From JAPLKB01 sp964532465 (GTDB lineage: Bacteria > Desulfobacterota > Syntrophorhabdia > Syntrophorhabdales > Syntrophorhabdaceae), in assembly GCA_964532465.1 (NCBI GenBank), contig CAZHHX010000069.1, forward strand, positions 1-15,054: a DNA stretch of 15,054 nucleotides, given 5' to 3'. Below, one piece after another: positions 14,978 through 15,054 of this stretch (within the stretch, counting starts at the first letter, position 1; each line of letters begins with the position of its first letter). The notes under the pieces were generated by a model, which saw nothing but the letters and a program-made list of their open reading frames with translations, did no database searches and was not told where the DNA came from. The position numbers were made by a program, and so were the translations under genes.

Positions 14978-15054
14978 TTGTACCTCCTTTATTATTTGAT
15001 GGAATTGTCAAAAGTTTTTGCTCTTTTTTAACAATATCCCTTTATTTTTAATCT

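Noticed and set aside
14983..15011. Perfect TTGACA (15006-15011) upstream of the sulfurtransferase operon
   Set aside because: The nearest -10-like TAATAA is only 11 bp away and the 17-bp position falls on the ribosome site, so it does not form a promoter.

Overview
The window reads as chromosome from an anaerobic, probably Desulfobacterota-like (Syntrophobacterales or Geobacter-type) bacterium. Pointers are a full-length pyruvate:ferredoxin oxidoreductase, a nine-haem cytochrome c fused to a membrane cytochrome b, exported rhodaneses, an NtrC-type sigma-54 activator and PAS-type sensor proteins, in moderately AT-rich DNA. This placement is inferred from gene content; no rRNA or phylogenetic marker is present.

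Region 1 (1-8384, all minus strand) is a pyruvate block. In transcription order it runs pyk (pyruvate kinase, PEP to pyruvate), a soluble PAS histidine kinase, a sigma-54-dependent response regulator whose start overlaps the kinase stop by 4 bp, a 239-bp spacer, then nifJ (pyruvate to acetyl-CoA plus reduced ferredoxin). The spacer holds a sigma-54-type promoter candidate with exact GG-N10-GC spacing and, about 115 bp upstream of the inferred start, a 7-bp inverted repeat. The simplest reading is that the two-component system activates nifJ directly.

Region 2 (about 8465-10062, plus strand) is divergent from pyk. It encodes a two-TM PAS protein with a four-Cys cluster and a phospho-acceptor helix (HELNQPLQ) but no ATPase domain, overlapping by 4 bp a stand-alone receiver. 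This pair cannot phosphorylate itself and probably needs another kinase.

Region 3 (10063-11434) holds a structured non-coding spacer and a ParB-like gene on the minus strand. The gene is split by a frameshift exactly at the junction of its CTPase-like and HTH parts, and carries three perfect 27-bp tandem repeats in frame (LPSSVLVGG x3). A good sigma-70 promoter lies before its true start. No parA is visible.

Region 4 (11435-14977, minus strand) is a three-gene export/redox operon: a secreted two-domain thiosulfate sulfurtransferase, a secreted double rhodanese whose second domain has lost its cysteine, and a CbcL-like cytochrome (nine CxxCH sites plus a cytochrome b membrane domain). Together they suggest quinol-linked periplasmic electron transfer tied to sulfur or metalloid chemistry. 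The grouping is plain in the sequence; the chemistry is inferred.
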